NCBI RefSeq assembly: GCF_000600335.2
Contig: NZ_KK088556.1
Location: 38,083-102,082, forward strand
Reading direction: 5' to 3'
Length of the DNA: 64,000 bases
From: Rubellimicrobium mesophilum DSM 19309
GTDB taxonomy: Bacteria; Pseudomonadota; Alphaproteobacteria; Rhodobacterales; Rhodobacteraceae
The first letter of the stretch is position 1. Each line of letters opens with the position of its first letter. The position numbers were made by a program, and so were the translations under genes. Of this stretch, positions 18,140 through 26,913 are shown one piece after another. The notes under the pieces are model-generated. The model was not told the DNA's origin. It did no database searches and worked only from the letters and a program-made list of their open reading frames with translations.

Positions 18140-18541
18140 TCAGTCGCGGTCGTGGCCGGGAAGGTCCGGGATGCGGTCCAGCCACGGCGCCGCCGAGTGG
18201 AGCCAGATGGAGAGCGAGGGCTGCAGCGCGTCGCGCTGGCGGATGGCGCCCCAGCGGAGGCTCCAGCCGTCGGGGTCGTCCTCGTAGCGGACCATGAGAG
18301 GCGAGCCGCAGGTGCTGCAGAAGTGCTGGGCGAGGTGTCGGCCATTGGCGGCGGTCTTGACGTAGACCTTGGGTTCGCCGGCGGTGAAGCGGAGGGTGCC
18401 ACGCCGGGCGGGGACGGAGGTGCGGAAGGCGGTGCCGGTGAGGCTCTGGCAGTCGGTGCAGTGGCAGAGGTGGACCTCGCCCTCCTCCACCTCGGCCTCG
18501 AACCGGATGGTGCCGCAGTGGCAGGCCCCGTCGATGCGCAT
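18140..18541 (-). CDS. GFA-family (CENP-V/GFA domain) zinc protein
   Basis: A 133-aa protein of the glutathione-dependent formaldehyde-activating family fold. Zinc-site cysteines are CHCGTIRF (C8, C10 region), [14 protein letters not shown] and FCSTCGSPL. The named activity of the founding member has been disputed, so only the family is called. The start is ATG 18541 ([10 protein letters not shown]); the frame continues to 18601 without homology. Confidence 0.87.
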   Translation of the reverse strand: MRIDGACHCGTIRFEAEVEEGEVHLCHCTDCQSLTGTAFRTSVPARRGTLRFTAGEPKVYVKTAANGRHLAQHFCSTCGSPLMVRYEDDPDGWSLRWGAIRQRDALQPSLSIWLHSAAPWLDRIPDLPGHDRD

Positions 18542-18684
18542 GGCGTCCCCTCCCTCGCCGACATGGACCGAGAGCTTGGCAGCGACGGCCATGTCGCGCA
18601 ACAGGGGCCGACCGGCGCTTGCCGAGGCGCATCCGTCCTGAGGGGACCGCTTGACCGGGGGCGGCGCCGTCCCACCGTAGGATC

Positions 18685-19434
18685 ATGTTCCCCATCCGCG
18701 ACCACAACCCGTCGAGCCAGACGCCCTACGTCACCTGGGCGCTGATCGTGCTCAACGTGGCGATCCATCTCTGGCAGGTGGCGACGGTCTATGACCCGGC
18801 TCAGCTCTACGCCCTCTACGACGCCTATGCGCTGGTCCCGGCGGAGATCAGCCAGGGGCAGGACCTGTGGACGCTGGTCACGTCCACCTTCCTGCACGGG
18901 GGCTGGATGCACCTGATCGGGAACATGCTGTTCCTCCATGTCTTCGGCGACAACCTCGAGGAGGCGCTGGGGCGGGTCGGCTTCCTGCTCTTCTACCTTC
19001 TGGGCGGCATCGGCGCGGGGCTTTGCCAGTGGGCGGCGGCACCCCTGTCGGGCATCCCGACGGTGGGCGCCTCGGGCGCCATCGCGGCGGTGATGGGGGG
19101 CTACCTGCTGCTGTTCCCGAAGGCGCGGGTGGACGTGCTGATCTTCGTGATCTTCATCATCCGGATCGTCCCGATCCCGGCCTGGATCGTGCTGGCCGTC
19201 TGGTTCGCGCTCCAGATCTTCGGAGGCTTCGGGTCGAGCGCGGACATGGGCGGGGTCGCCTACTGGGCCCATGTGGGCGGCTTCGCCATCGGCTTCGTGA
19301 TGATGATGCCCACCTGGCTGCGGCGCGGCGGCGCCGGGTGGTGGAGCCGGACCGCCGGGCGCCCGCCGCATTCGGACGCCGCCTATGGGAGCCTGACGCC
19401 GACGCGGGTGCCGACCGTCAGGCGCAGGCGCTAG
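18685..19434 (+). CDS. Rhomboid-family intramembrane serine protease
   Basis: A 249-aa polytopic membrane protein. The catalytic Ser is in [14 protein letters not shown] (about residue 131) and the catalytic His in [11 protein letters not shown] (about 196). [20 protein letters not shown] is the conserved L1 loop/TM2 region. An extra charged C-terminal tail of about 35 residues is rich in Arg. The last 4 bases overlap the convergent IMPase gene. Substrates are unknown; bacterial rhomboids cut single-pass membrane proteins. Confidence 0.93.
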   Translation: MFPIRDHNPSSQTPYVTWALIVLNVAIHLWQVATVYDPAQLYALYDAYALVPAEISQGQDLWTLVTSTFLHGGWMHLIGNMLFLHVFGDNLEEALGRVGFLLFYLLGGIGAGLCQWAAAPLSGIPTVGASGAIAAVMGGYLLLFPKARVDVLIFVIFIIRIVPIPAWIVLAVWFALQIFGGFGSSADMGGVAYWAHVGGFAIGFVMMMPTWLRRGGAGWWSRTAGRPPHSDAAYGSLTPTRVPTVRRRR

Positions 19435-20222
19435 GGCCGGGCGCGGACGACGTCGGCGAACTTCTCGAAGATGGCAGAGTTGGCGGCGACGATGTCGCCG
19501 TGCTCCATGGGCTTGTGGCCCTCGCGGATGGGGCCGACGAAGCCGCCGGCCTCGGTCACGATCAGCATTCCGGCGGCCATGTCCCAGGGGAAGACCTCAC
19601 GCTCCCAGTAGCCGTCGTAGCGGCCGGCGGCGACGTAGGCGAGGTCGAGCGAGGCGGAGCCGGAGCGCCGGATGCCCGCGCATTCGGGCGAGAGCCGCGC
19701 GAGGTCGGCCAGCATGGCGGGCAGCGTCTTCTTGGCGCCGAACGGGATGCCGGTCACGAACAGGCAGTCGAGGAGGCGCGAGCGGCCCGAGACGCGAAGG
19801 CGGCGGTCGTTGAGCCAGGCGCCCTCGCCCCGCTCGGCCCAGAAGGTCTCGTCCTTCACGGGGTCGTGGACGACGCCGGCGACGATCTGGCCCTTGTGCT
19901 CCAGCGCGATGGAGACGGCCCAGTGCGGGAGGCCGTGGAGGTAGTTCGAGGTGCCGTCGAGCGGGTCCACGATCCAGCGGCGGGTCGGGTCCTCGCCGGC
20001 CTGCTCGCCCCCCTCCTCTCCCAGGAAGCCGTAGGTGGGGCGGGCCTCGGTCAGCATCTCGCGGACGGTCTGCTCGGCCTGGCGGTCGGCACGGCTCACG
20101 AAGTCGCCGGGGCCCTTCATGGAGACCTGAAGCTGCTCGACCTCGGCGAAGTCCTTGAGGAGACCCCGGCCGGCCTTGCGGGCGGCACGGATCATCACGT
20201 TCAGGTTCGCGCTGCCGACCAT
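19431..20222 (-). CDS. Inositol-1-monophosphatase family protein (SuhB-like)
   Basis: Mg2+-dependent phosphatase, 263 aa. Motifs: FLGEEGGE, RWIVDPLDGTSNYLHGLPHW (canonical WIVDPLDGTxNF-like) and REVFPWDMAAGMLIVTEAGG. The N-terminus SANLNVMIRAARKAGRGLLKDF and the VSRADRQAE site match the SuhB/IMPase branch better than the HisN or CysQ branches. In E. coli SuhB also works in rRNA antitermination; nothing here tests that. The gene is convergent with the rhomboid gene and downstream of the metR-like gene. Confidence 0.88.
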   Translation of the reverse strand: MVGSANLNVMIRAARKAGRGLLKDFAEVEQLQVSMKGPGDFVSRADRQAEQTVREMLTEARPTYGFLGEEGGEQAGEDPTRRWIVDPLDGTSNYLHGLPHWAVSIALEHKGQIVAGVVHDPVKDETFWAERGEGAWLNDRRLRVSGRSRLLDCLFVTGIPFGAKKTLPAMLADLARLSPECAGIRRSGSASLDLAYVAAGRYDGYWEREVFPWDMAAGMLIVTEAGGFVGPIREGHKPMEHGDIVAANSAIFEKFADVVRARP

Positions 20223-20281
20223 CTTCGTCTCCTTGCAATCAAGGGGCGCATATAGACCGGGCATCGCGCCGGTCACAAGGC

Positions 20282-21196
20282 TCAGCCGCGCTGAAGTTTG
20301 ACCGCCTCCTGCCGCGCGAGGCGGATGAGGTGGGCGACGTAAGGACGGGTCGTCTCGTCGGCGCGTGTCGCGGCGTAGAGGCGCTTGGTGATGGAGGCGC
20401 CGTTCCGGGTGAGCGGGCGGGTCACGAGTTCCATGTCGGCGCGGGCGGCGGAGCGGACGACCCAGTCGGGGAGGACGGCCACGCCGCGACCGGAGGCGAC
20501 GAGGAGGAGGATCATGGCGGTGAGCTCGACGGGGCGCTGGGCGGAAGGCTCGACGCGCTCGGGCGTCAGGAGCTCGGTGAAGACGTCGAGGCGGGCGCGG
20601 TCCACGGGGTAGGTGATGAGGGTCTGGTCGGCGAAGTCGCGGGCCCCGATGGCGTTCTTGCGCGCGAGCGGGTGGGTCGCGGCGGTGACGAGGACAGGGG
20701 CGTAGTCGAAGAGCGGCGTGAAGGCGATGCCGGGGAGGTCCTCGGGATCGGAGGAGACGACGAGGTCCACCTCCTCTCGGCGAAGGGCCGGCATGGCGTC
20801 GAAGGCGAGGCCGGGGCGGATGTCGATGTCCACCTCGGGCCAGGCCTTGCGGAAATGGTTCAGGACCGGAAGCAGCCATTCGAAGCAGGCGTGGCACTCG
20901 ATGGCGACGTGCATCCGGCCGGCGCGGCCCGCCTCGAGGTTGGCGAACTCGGCCTCCAGGGCGGCGACCTGGGGCAGGATCGCCTGGGCGGCGGCGAGGA
21001 GGCGGAGGCCGGCGGGGCTCAGGCGCAGGGGCCTGGTGGCGCGGACGAAGAGCGGGGTGCCGGCCTGCTCCTCGATACCGCGGATCTGGTGGGAGAGCGC
21101 GGACTGGGTGAGGCCGAGGAGGTCGGCCGCCCCGGCGAGGCTGCCGGCCTCGTGGATCGCCTGGATCGTGCGGAGATGGCGGAACTCGATGTGCAA
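20282..21196 (-). CDS. metR: LysR-family regulator, MetR-like, divergent from metF
   Basis: A 304-aa LTTR. HTH: HIEFRHLRTIQAIHEAGSLA, LTQSALSHQIRGIEEQAG; effector domain from about 90 (MHVAIECHACFEWLLPVLNHF). The phrase ECHxCFEWLLP is the MetR signature. MetR uses homocysteine as coactivator of methionine genes, and the divergent neighbour here is metF, supporting the name. No ATG or GTG fits the homology, so a TTG at 21196 (TTG CAC ATC GAG) is chosen; upstream in-frame residues to 21358 look non-coding. Confidence 0.8.
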   Translation of the reverse strand: MHIEFRHLRTIQAIHEAGSLAGAADLLGLTQSALSHQIRGIEEQAGTPLFVRATRPLRLSPAGLRLLAAAQAILPQVAALEAEFANLEAGRAGRMHVAIECHACFEWLLPVLNHFRKAWPEVDIDIRPGLAFDAMPALRREEVDLVVSSDPEDLPGIAFTPLFDYAPVLVTAATHPLARKNAIGARDFADQTLITYPVDRARLDVFTELLTPERVEPSAQRPVELTAMILLLVASGRGVAVLPDWVVRSAARADMELVTRPLTRNGASITKRLYAATRADETTRPYVAHLIRLARQEAVKLQRG

Positions 21197-21284
21197 ATCG
21201 GGCTCATGTTGATGGTGAAGATTATGAATTTGTCTCACATCGGGGCGCTGCCTACAACGAGGCTGGTCAACGCAAGGAGCCATC

Positions 21285-22145
21285 ATGCCGACCGTCAGCT
21301 TCGAGTTCTTTCCGCCGAAGAACCTGGAAGGGTCGTTCCGGCTCTGGGACTGCTGCAACGTGCTGGGGCCGCTGATGCCCGAGTTCGTGTCGGTGACCTA
21401 TGGCGCGGGCGGGACGACGCGGACGCTGACGCATGACGCGGTGGGGACGATCCACAAGCACTACGGGCTGACCGTCGCGGCGCACCTGACCTGCGTGGAG
21501 GCCTCGCGGGAGGAGACGCTGGCGATCGCGGACAGCTACGCCGACGTGGGCGTGACCGAGATCGTGGCGCTGCGGGGCGATCCGCCGAAGGGGGAGGAAG
21601 GCTTCCGGGCGCATCCCGACGGGTTCGGGTCCTCGGTGGAGCTGGTGGACGCGCTGGCCAGGACCGGCAAGTTCAAGGTGCGCGTGGGGGCCTATCCGGA
21701 GAAGCACCCGGAGGCGGCGGACCATGCGGCGGACATCGAGTTCCTCAAGAGAAAGATCGACGCGGGGGCGACCTCGGCCATCACGCAGTTCTTCTTCCAG
21801 CCCGAGACCTTCTTCCGGTTCCGGGATGACTGCGTGAAGGCGGGGATCACGGCGCCGATCCTGCCCGGCATCCTGCCGGTCGAGAGCTGGGCCGGGGTCA
21901 AGCGGCTGACGGCGCGCTGCGGGACCTCCATCCCCCCGACCACGGCCCACGCCTTCGAGAACGCGGAGCGGGACGGGACGACGGAGCTGCTGGCGGTGGC
22001 CACGGCGGCCTCGCTCTGCGACCGGCTGGTCGAGGGGGGGGCGGAGCACCTGCACTTCTACACGCTGAACAAGCCCAGCCTGACGCGGGACGTGTGCCTC
22101 GCGCTCGGGATCGCGCCGAGGGCGCGGTTGCAGGCGGTCGCTTAA
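21285..22145 (+). CDS. metF: Methylenetetrahydrofolate reductase (NAD(P)H)
   Basis: A flavoprotein reducing 5,10-methylene-THF to 5-methyl-THF for methionine synthesis, 286 aa. VSFEFFPPKN (catalytic Glu of the SFEFFPPK motif), SVTYGAGG, HLTCVEASREE, EIVALRGDPPKGE, QFFFQPETFFRFRD and LHFYTLNKP are all family hallmarks. AAGGAG lies 6 nt before the ATG. Divergent from the MetR-like regulator across an 88-bp AT-richer gap that contains GTGA...TCAC half-sites (21219-21240), a possible LysR-type operator. Confidence 0.95.
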   Translation: MPTVSFEFFPPKNLEGSFRLWDCCNVLGPLMPEFVSVTYGAGGTTRTLTHDAVGTIHKHYGLTVAAHLTCVEASREETLAIADSYADVGVTEIVALRGDPPKGEEGFRAHPDGFGSSVELVDALARTGKFKVRVGAYPEKHPEAADHAADIEFLKRKIDAGATSAITQFFFQPETFFRFRDDCVKAGITAPILPGILPVESWAGVKRLTARCGTSIPPTTAHAFENAERDGTTELLAVATAASLCDRLVEGGAEHLHFYTLNKPSLTRDVCLALGIAPRARLQAVA

Positions 22146-22162
22146 GCGGGCGCGAGCGGGGA

Positions 22163-22187
22163 AAGGCCGGGGCGAGGCTCCGGCCTT
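22163..22187 (+). terminator. Terminator-like hairpin after metF
   Basis: An 8-bp stem AAGGCCGG/CCGGCCTT (22163-22170 with 22180-22187) around a 9-nt loop, 18 bp after the metF stop. No T-run follows, so termination may be weak or the hairpin may only protect the 3' end. Confidence 0.45.
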
Positions 22188-22562
22188 CTGCGTTGTCCGG
22201 GCCGTTACGGGGCCGCGTGGAGAGCCACGGCCGTCGTCGTTCCCGGACGCCACGACGCCGGATGCCAGGCCGGCCGTCGTGGAGACGTGCTTCGGCACGT
22301 TCGGCTGGGTCTTTGCGGCGCCTCGCCTGACGCCTCCCAGAAGGACAGGGGCCCGCGCCGTCCCTTCAAAGAGCTCTCGCCGGTGAAGCCTCTCACCCCT
22401 CAGGGTGCCCCCGGCATGGACGGTCATGTGATCCTGGAGCAGGGCCGGCCATCCGAGGCCCTGTCCGAGGGAGGCGCGAACCAAAGGACTCCCGCGCGAC
22501 TCTGACGAGGAGGGTGCGGGAAGCGGGTTAACAGGCAGTAAACGGGGCGTTCGGTGCCCACC

Positions 22563-22638
22563 GGGGCGACGCAACACCCCCGAGGTAAGTGGCTGACCTT
22601 GTTGCGGAAGCTCTTCGGACCGGGTGTTGCGTCGCCCC
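22563..22638. repeat. 17-bp perfect inverted repeat with 42-nt spacer
   Basis: GGGGCGACGCAACACCC at 22563-22579 is exactly reverse-complemented at 22622-22638. The 42-nt spacer has its own GC stretches. No coding context; it could be a long stem of an RNA or the ends of a very small inserted element. Confidence 0.7.
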
Positions 22639-22724
22639 TGGGGGCGGGTCTCGGCCCGCCGCGCCACGGCCGACGAATCACCGCCGTCCCGGGTCGGTGG
22701 TAGCAGGCTGGAGCCCGCCCTGCG
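22638..22724. repeat. Dispersed palindromic repeat, copy 1
   Basis: Left arm at 22638-22660 (GGGCGGGTCTCGGCCCGCC core) and right arm at 22704-22724 (GGCTGGAGCCCGCCCTGCG) are imperfect inverted copies. The same design recurs at 29710-29781, and with changed but base-paired arms at 28019-28078. Confidence 0.6.
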
Positions 22725-22953
22725 ATGAACTCGAATCAGCGTCGCTGGCGCCGTGCGCGCGAGCTCGCACCCTGCGGGAACCGTGCCTGACCTAGGGACG
22801 GGGACGGTGCGCTGGAGCTCATCCCACGCTTGCGGAAGTGGCGTGGCAGCGGCGGAGCGCGCCCGGACATGGGGACGGCGCGGGCCGGGGGGCCCGCGCC
22901 GGGTCGTGTCGCCGTTCGGGCCGGGCGGGGAGACCCCGCCCGGGGCACGTGCG

Positions 22954-23529
22954 TCACTGGTCGGCGGTCGCGTCGCCGCCGGCGGCCTGGGCCTGCGTCG
23001 CGGCATCCATGACGAGCATGGTCGAGTCGGCGTTGCAGGCCGTCATGATCGACGCCATCATCGGGTCCATCGCGCCGGTCGCGCTCTCGTCCATGGTGCC
23101 CGAGGCATCGGCGGAGGTGTCGGCCGAGGTGGTCTCGGTGTCGGTCACCGCCATGTCGTCGGTGGCCGCGCCGGTGTCAGCCGCCGCGGTGTCGGTCGTG
23201 CCGGTGTCGGTCGCCGCCATGTCGTCGCTGGCCGCGCCGGTGTCAGCCGCCGCGGTGTCGGTCGTGCCGGTATCGGTCGCCGCCGCGTCGCCCGTCGTGC
23301 CGGTGGCGGCCGCCGCCGCGTCCGCAGCGGCCGTGTCGGTGGCCATCGTGTCCGTGGCCGTCGCGTCGCCGCCGCTCGCCATCGCGGTCTGCATGGACGT
23401 CAGCGCTTCCTGCTGCTGCGACGAGTCCATGGCGAGGAAATCGGCGCAGGTCATGGTCGCGGCGTCCTGGGCGAAGGCCGGAATGGCGGCCGCACCGGCC
23501 AGGATGGCCGTGGTCAACAAGAGCTTCAT
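22954..23529 (-). CDS. HdeA-like periplasmic protein with Asp/Thr/Ala repeat insert
   Basis: A 191-aa exported protein: signal peptide MKLLLTTAILAGAAAIPAFA, then MTCADFLAMDSSQQQEAL (C28), a long low-complexity acidic segment of about residues 52-150 made of D, T, A and G with two 22-residue repeats, and MDPMMASIMTACNADSTMLV (second Cys) near the C-terminus. The two Cys blocks match the halves of the HdeA/HdeB acid-chaperone domain, which here is split by the insert. The acidic, unstructured insert is unusual. HdeA-like function is inferred; a secreted calcium-binding or filler role is also possible. Confidence 0.75.
   Translation of the reverse strand: MKLLLTTAILAGAAAIPAFAQDAATMTCADFLAMDSSQQQEALTSMQTAMASGGDATATDTMATDTAAADAAAAATGTTGDAAATDTGTTDTAAADTGAASDDMAATDTGTTDTAAADTGAATDDMAVTDTETTSADTSADASGTMDESATGAMDPMMASIMTACNADSTMLVMDAATQAQAAGGDATADQ
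23150..23281. repeat. Two tandem 66-bp units inside the HdeA-like gene
   Basis: Units 23150-23215 and 23216-23281 are nearly identical and in frame, each encoding 22 residues of the form DTGTTDTAAADTGAA. Partial, more diverged units flank them. Copy number could vary by slippage. Confidence 0.85.
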
Positions 23530-23668
23530 GAGGGACCTCCCAAAGTTGCCGCATGGCGCGGCCTCCGTGAAACTCCCGACATGGAGAAAAGTGCCGGACG
23601 CTCCGCGCCGGGGGCACCTCGTCGGCCAATTTCCGCGAGGCGGGGGGAGGTCGCGCCCCTCCCCCGCC

Positions 23669-26600
23669 TCAGACGAGCTCGGAGAGCCGCGCGAGGGCGG
23701 CGCGGAGCTGGGCTTCCTCGGCCTCGCGCAGGGCGAGGTTCTCGCGCGCCTCCTCGACCACCTCCTCGGCCGCCGACTCGACGAAGCGGGGGTTCGCGAG
23801 TCGGCCCCGCAGGGCGGCGGCCTCCTTGGCGGCCTTGTCGGCGCCCTTGGTCATGCGGGCGATCTCGGCCCGGATGTCGATCAGGCCCTCCAGCGGGAGG
23901 GCGAAGGTGGCGCCGGGGGTGGCGACGGTGAGGGAGCCGCGCGGGGCCGCGCCTTCGGTCGGCGCCTCGATGCGGGCGAGGCGCTGGATCAGGGCGGCGT
24001 TGCGGGCGAGGGCCTGGCGCGCGGCGGGGTCGGCCTCGGTCATCACCATGGGGACGGTGAGGCCGGCGGGGACGTTGAGCTGCGCGCGGGCGGAGCGCAC
24101 GCCCTCGATGAGGGAGATGGCCCAGCGCATCTCGGATTCGGCGCCCGGGTCCACGAGGTCCTGGGCGCGGTAGAGCGGCCAGTCGGCGTGGGCGAGGAGG
24201 GTCGGCCGCTGCGCGGTGGACTGCCAGAGGTCCTCGGTGATGAAGGGCATGAAGGGGTGCATGAGGATCAGGCACTGGTCGAGGACCCACGCCATGACGG
24301 CTTGCGTCTCGGCCTTGAGGGCGGCGTCCTCGCCCTGCAGGAGGGGCTTGGAGAACTCCACGTACCAGTCGCAGACCACGCCCCAGACGAAGGCGTGGAG
24401 CGCGTTGGCGGCGCCGTCGAAGCGGTAGCTGTCGAGCGCGGCGTCCACCTCCTCGCGCACGCGGGCGGTCTCGCCGATGATCCAGCGGTTCACGGGGGCG
24501 GTGGCCTGGGGGACGCCGGGCGCGCGGGGGGCCTGGAAGACGCCGTTCATCTCCGCGAAGCGGTGGGCGTTCCAGAGCTTGGTGCCGAAGTTGCGGTAGC
24601 CCGCGATCCGCTGGGTGGAGAGGCGCAGGTCGCGGCCCATGGCGGCCATCGCGGCGAGGGTGAAGCGGACGGCGTCGGCGCCGAACTCGTCGATGAGGTC
24701 GAGGGGGTCGAGGACGTTGCCCAGCGACTTGGACATCTTCTTGCCCTTCTCGTCCCGCACAAGGGCGTGGACGTAGACGGTGCGGAAGGGCACCTCGCCG
24801 ACGAGGGCGAGGTCCATCATCATCATCCGGGCGACCCAGAAGAAGATGATGTCGAAGCCGGTCACGAGGACGCTCGTGGGGTAATACTTGCGGAACTCCT
24901 CGGTCTCGTTGGGCCAGCCGAGGGTGCCGAGCGGCCAGAGGCCGGAGGAGAACCAGGTGTCGAGCACGTCGGGGTCGCGCCAGACGGGATAGACGAGCTT
25001 CGTCGGGTCCTGGGTCAGGTTGTAGTCGGCGAGGCCCTGCGCGAAGGCCTCCTCCGCCGCGCGGGCGTCCGTGACCTCGACGACGCGGGCGTGGTCGAGG
25101 GGATGAGGGAGCTCGGCGAGGGAGTCGGCGAAGCGGGTGGAGACGGCGGCGAAGTCCACGGCGCATTCGCGGCGGGGCTCGGCGCCCACGAAGTCGTCCT
25201 GGAGGAGGAGGTCGCCCAGCTCGATCTCGTTCAAGGCATCGTCGCCGGTCTCGTCGCGGAAGGCGCCGCGATGGAGGTCGAAGCCGTACCAGACGGGGAT
25301 CTGGTGGCCCCACCAGAGCTGGCGCGAGATGCACCAGGGCTCGATGTTCTCGAGCCAGTGGAAATAGGTCTTGGCGTCCCGCTCGGGGAGGATCTGGGTC
25401 GCGCCGGTGCGGACGGCCTCGATGGCGGGGCCGACGATCTTCGCCGTATCGACGAACCACTGGTCGGTCAGCATGGGCTCGATGACCACGTTGGAGCGGT
25501 CGCCGAAGGGCTGCATGATGGTCTTGGATTCGACGAAGGGCACGGGGCCGTCGGCGCTGGGGGCCATGACGGCGAGGCCCTCGGACTCGATCTGGCTGAC
25601 CACGAGGCGGCGGGCCTCAAGGCGGTCGAGGCCGCGCATGTCGTCGGGGACGAGGTTGATCTGAAATAGTTCCTCATCTTTAGGAACCACCCGCAGCCGA
25701 GCCAGCCCACTCGCGATGCGAGCAGACTGCTCATAGGAAAGGCCGTCGGAGCGCATCCGGGCCTTGGTGTCCATCAGCGTGTAGAGCGGGATGCCGTTCC
25801 GCTGCGCGACGGCGTAGTCGTTGAAGTCGTGCGCGCCGGTGATCTTGACCGCGCCCGAGCCGAAGTTGGGGTCGGGATATTCGTCGGTGATGATCGGGAT
25901 CAGGCGGCGGTGCGCCTTGGGGCCGACCGGAATCTCGCAGAGCTGGCCGACGATGGGGGCGTAGCGGGCATCGGAGGGATGGACCGCGACGGCGCCGTCG
26001 CCGAGCATCGTCTCGGGGCGGGTGGTGGCGATGGAGATGTAGTCGCGGACCTCCTCGAAGGTCACGTTCCCGTCAGCGTCGCGCTCGGTGTAGGTGTAGG
26101 TCTCCCCGCCCGCGAGGGGATATTTGAAGTGCCACATGTGGCCGTGGACCTCGCGGTTCTCGACCTCGAGGTCGGAGATCGCGGTCTCGAAGTGCGGGTC
26201 CCAGTTCACGAGGCGCTTGCCCCGGTAGATCAGGCCCTCCTCGTAGAACCGCACGAAGACCTCCAGCACGGCGCGCTGGAAGTGCGGGTCCATGGTGAAG
26301 GCGTTGCGCGACCAGTCGCAGGAGGCGCCGAGGCGCTTGAGCTGCTCGATGATCGTGCCGCCGGACTTCTCCTTCCACTCCCAGACCTTCTGGAGGAAGC
26401 GCGCGCGGCCCAGCTCGCGCCGGCCCTCGTTGCCCTGTCGCGCGAGCTCCCGCTCCACGACCATCTGCGTGGCGATGCCTGCGTGGTCCTGGCCGGGCTG
26501 CCAGAGGACGTCGTCGCCGCGCATCCGGTGCCAGCGGGCGAGCACGTCCTGGAGCGTGTTGTTGAAGGCGTGCCCCATGTGGAGCGAGCCGGTCACGTTC

Positions 26601-26731
26601 GGCGGCGGGATCACGATGGAGAAGGGCTGCGCGCCCGGGCGCGCGTTGGCGCCGGCGCGGAAGGCGCCCGCCTCCTCCCAGAGGCGCGCGATGCGGGCCT
26701 CGGCCTCGGCGGGTTGGAAGGTCTTGTCCAT
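23669..26731 (-). CDS. valS: Valyl-tRNA synthetase
   Basis: Class I synthetase charging tRNA(Val), 1020 aa, slightly longer than many. Order: HIGH box in [15 protein letters not shown] (about residue 40-54), CP1 editing domain with [15 protein letters not shown] box in [18 protein letters not shown], anticodon-binding domain, and a C-terminal coiled coil typical of ValRS ([20 protein letters not shown]). An oddity lies at 25658-25745 in the insert after the editing domain: about 28 codons there use A/T-ending codons rare elsewhere in the window (AAA, CTA, TTT, AGT, CCT), unlike both flanks. The start is ATG 26731; the frame extends to 26794 without homology. Confidence 0.95.
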   Translation of the reverse strand: MDKTFQPAEAEARIARLWEEAGAFRAGANARPGAQPFSIVIPPPNVTGSLHMGHAFNNTLQDVLARWHRMRGDDVLWQPGQDHAGIATQMVVERELARQGNEGRRELGRARFLQKVWEWKEKSGGTIIEQLKRLGASCDWSRNAFTMDPHFQRAVLEVFVRFYEEGLIYRGKRLVNWDPHFETAISDLEVENREVHGHMWHFKYPLAGGETYTYTERDADGNVTFEEVRDYISIATTRPETMLGDGAVAVHPSDARYAPIVGQLCEIPVGPKAHRRLIPIITDEYPDPNFGSGAVKITGAHDFNDYAVAQRNGIPLYTLMDTKARMRSDGLSYEQSARIASGLARLRVVPKDEELFQINLVPDDMRGLDRLEARRLVVSQIESEGLAVMAPSADGPVPFVESKTIMQPFGDRSNVVIEPMLTDQWFVDTAKIVGPAIEAVRTGATQILPERDAKTYFHWLENIEPWCISRQLWWGHQIPVWYGFDLHRGAFRDETGDDALNEIELGDLLLQDDFVGAEPRRECAVDFAAVSTRFADSLAELPHPLDHARVVEVTDARAAEEAFAQGLADYNLTQDPTKLVYPVWRDPDVLDTWFSSGLWPLGTLGWPNETEEFRKYYPTSVLVTGFDIIFFWVARMMMMDLALVGEVPFRTVYVHALVRDEKGKKMSKSLGNVLDPLDLIDEFGADAVRFTLAAMAAMGRDLRLSTQRIAGYRNFGTKLWNAHRFAEMNGVFQAPRAPGVPQATAPVNRWIIGETARVREEVDAALDSYRFDGAANALHAFVWGVVCDWYVEFSKPLLQGEDAALKAETQAVMAWVLDQCLILMHPFMPFITEDLWQSTAQRPTLLAHADWPLYRAQDLVDPGAESEMRWAISLIEGVRSARAQLNVPAGLTVPMVMTEADPAARQALARNAALIQRLARIEAPTEGAAPRGSLTVATPGATFALPLEGLIDIRAEIARMTKGADKAAKEAAALRGRLANPRFVESAAEEVVEEARENLALREAEEAQLRAALARLSELV

Positions 26732-26913
26732 GGGCGTCCCCTTCTCCGTTCGGGGGCCGGGGATAACGGAGCCGGGGCGCGGGGGAAAGGGCACGAAGCG
26801 GTCCGGACGCGACGCCGATGACGAAAGCGGGAACCAATCGTTCAGGATTCGCTGTTACCATCGGGACAGGGCCCCCGGAGGAGAATCAGGCAAGGTGGGG
26901 CCCGGAGGCCCCT

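Larger units (their letters stand above)
22188..22953. other. Geneless but structured stretch
   Basis: About 770 bases with no credible protein: open frames on both strands lack domains and start signals. It contains a 17-bp perfect inverted repeat (22563-22638) and directly after it a copy of the dispersed palindromic repeat (22638-22724). The remaining left part (22188-22560) shows nothing recognisable. It might hold a small RNA, or relics of a mobile element. Confidence 0.5.

Noticed and set aside
21197..21284. SAM-type riboswitch upstream of metF
   Set aside because: Only 88 bp, no conserved pairing pattern recognised; a regulator site is simpler.
23150..23281. CRISPR-like array
   Set aside because: Two in-frame 66-bp units without spacers, inside a protein gene.
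22838..25669. 943-codon plus-strand frame antisense to valS and the HdeA-like gene
   Set aside because: Mirror of the valS coding pattern; no start signal, no domain, valS on the other strand is certain.
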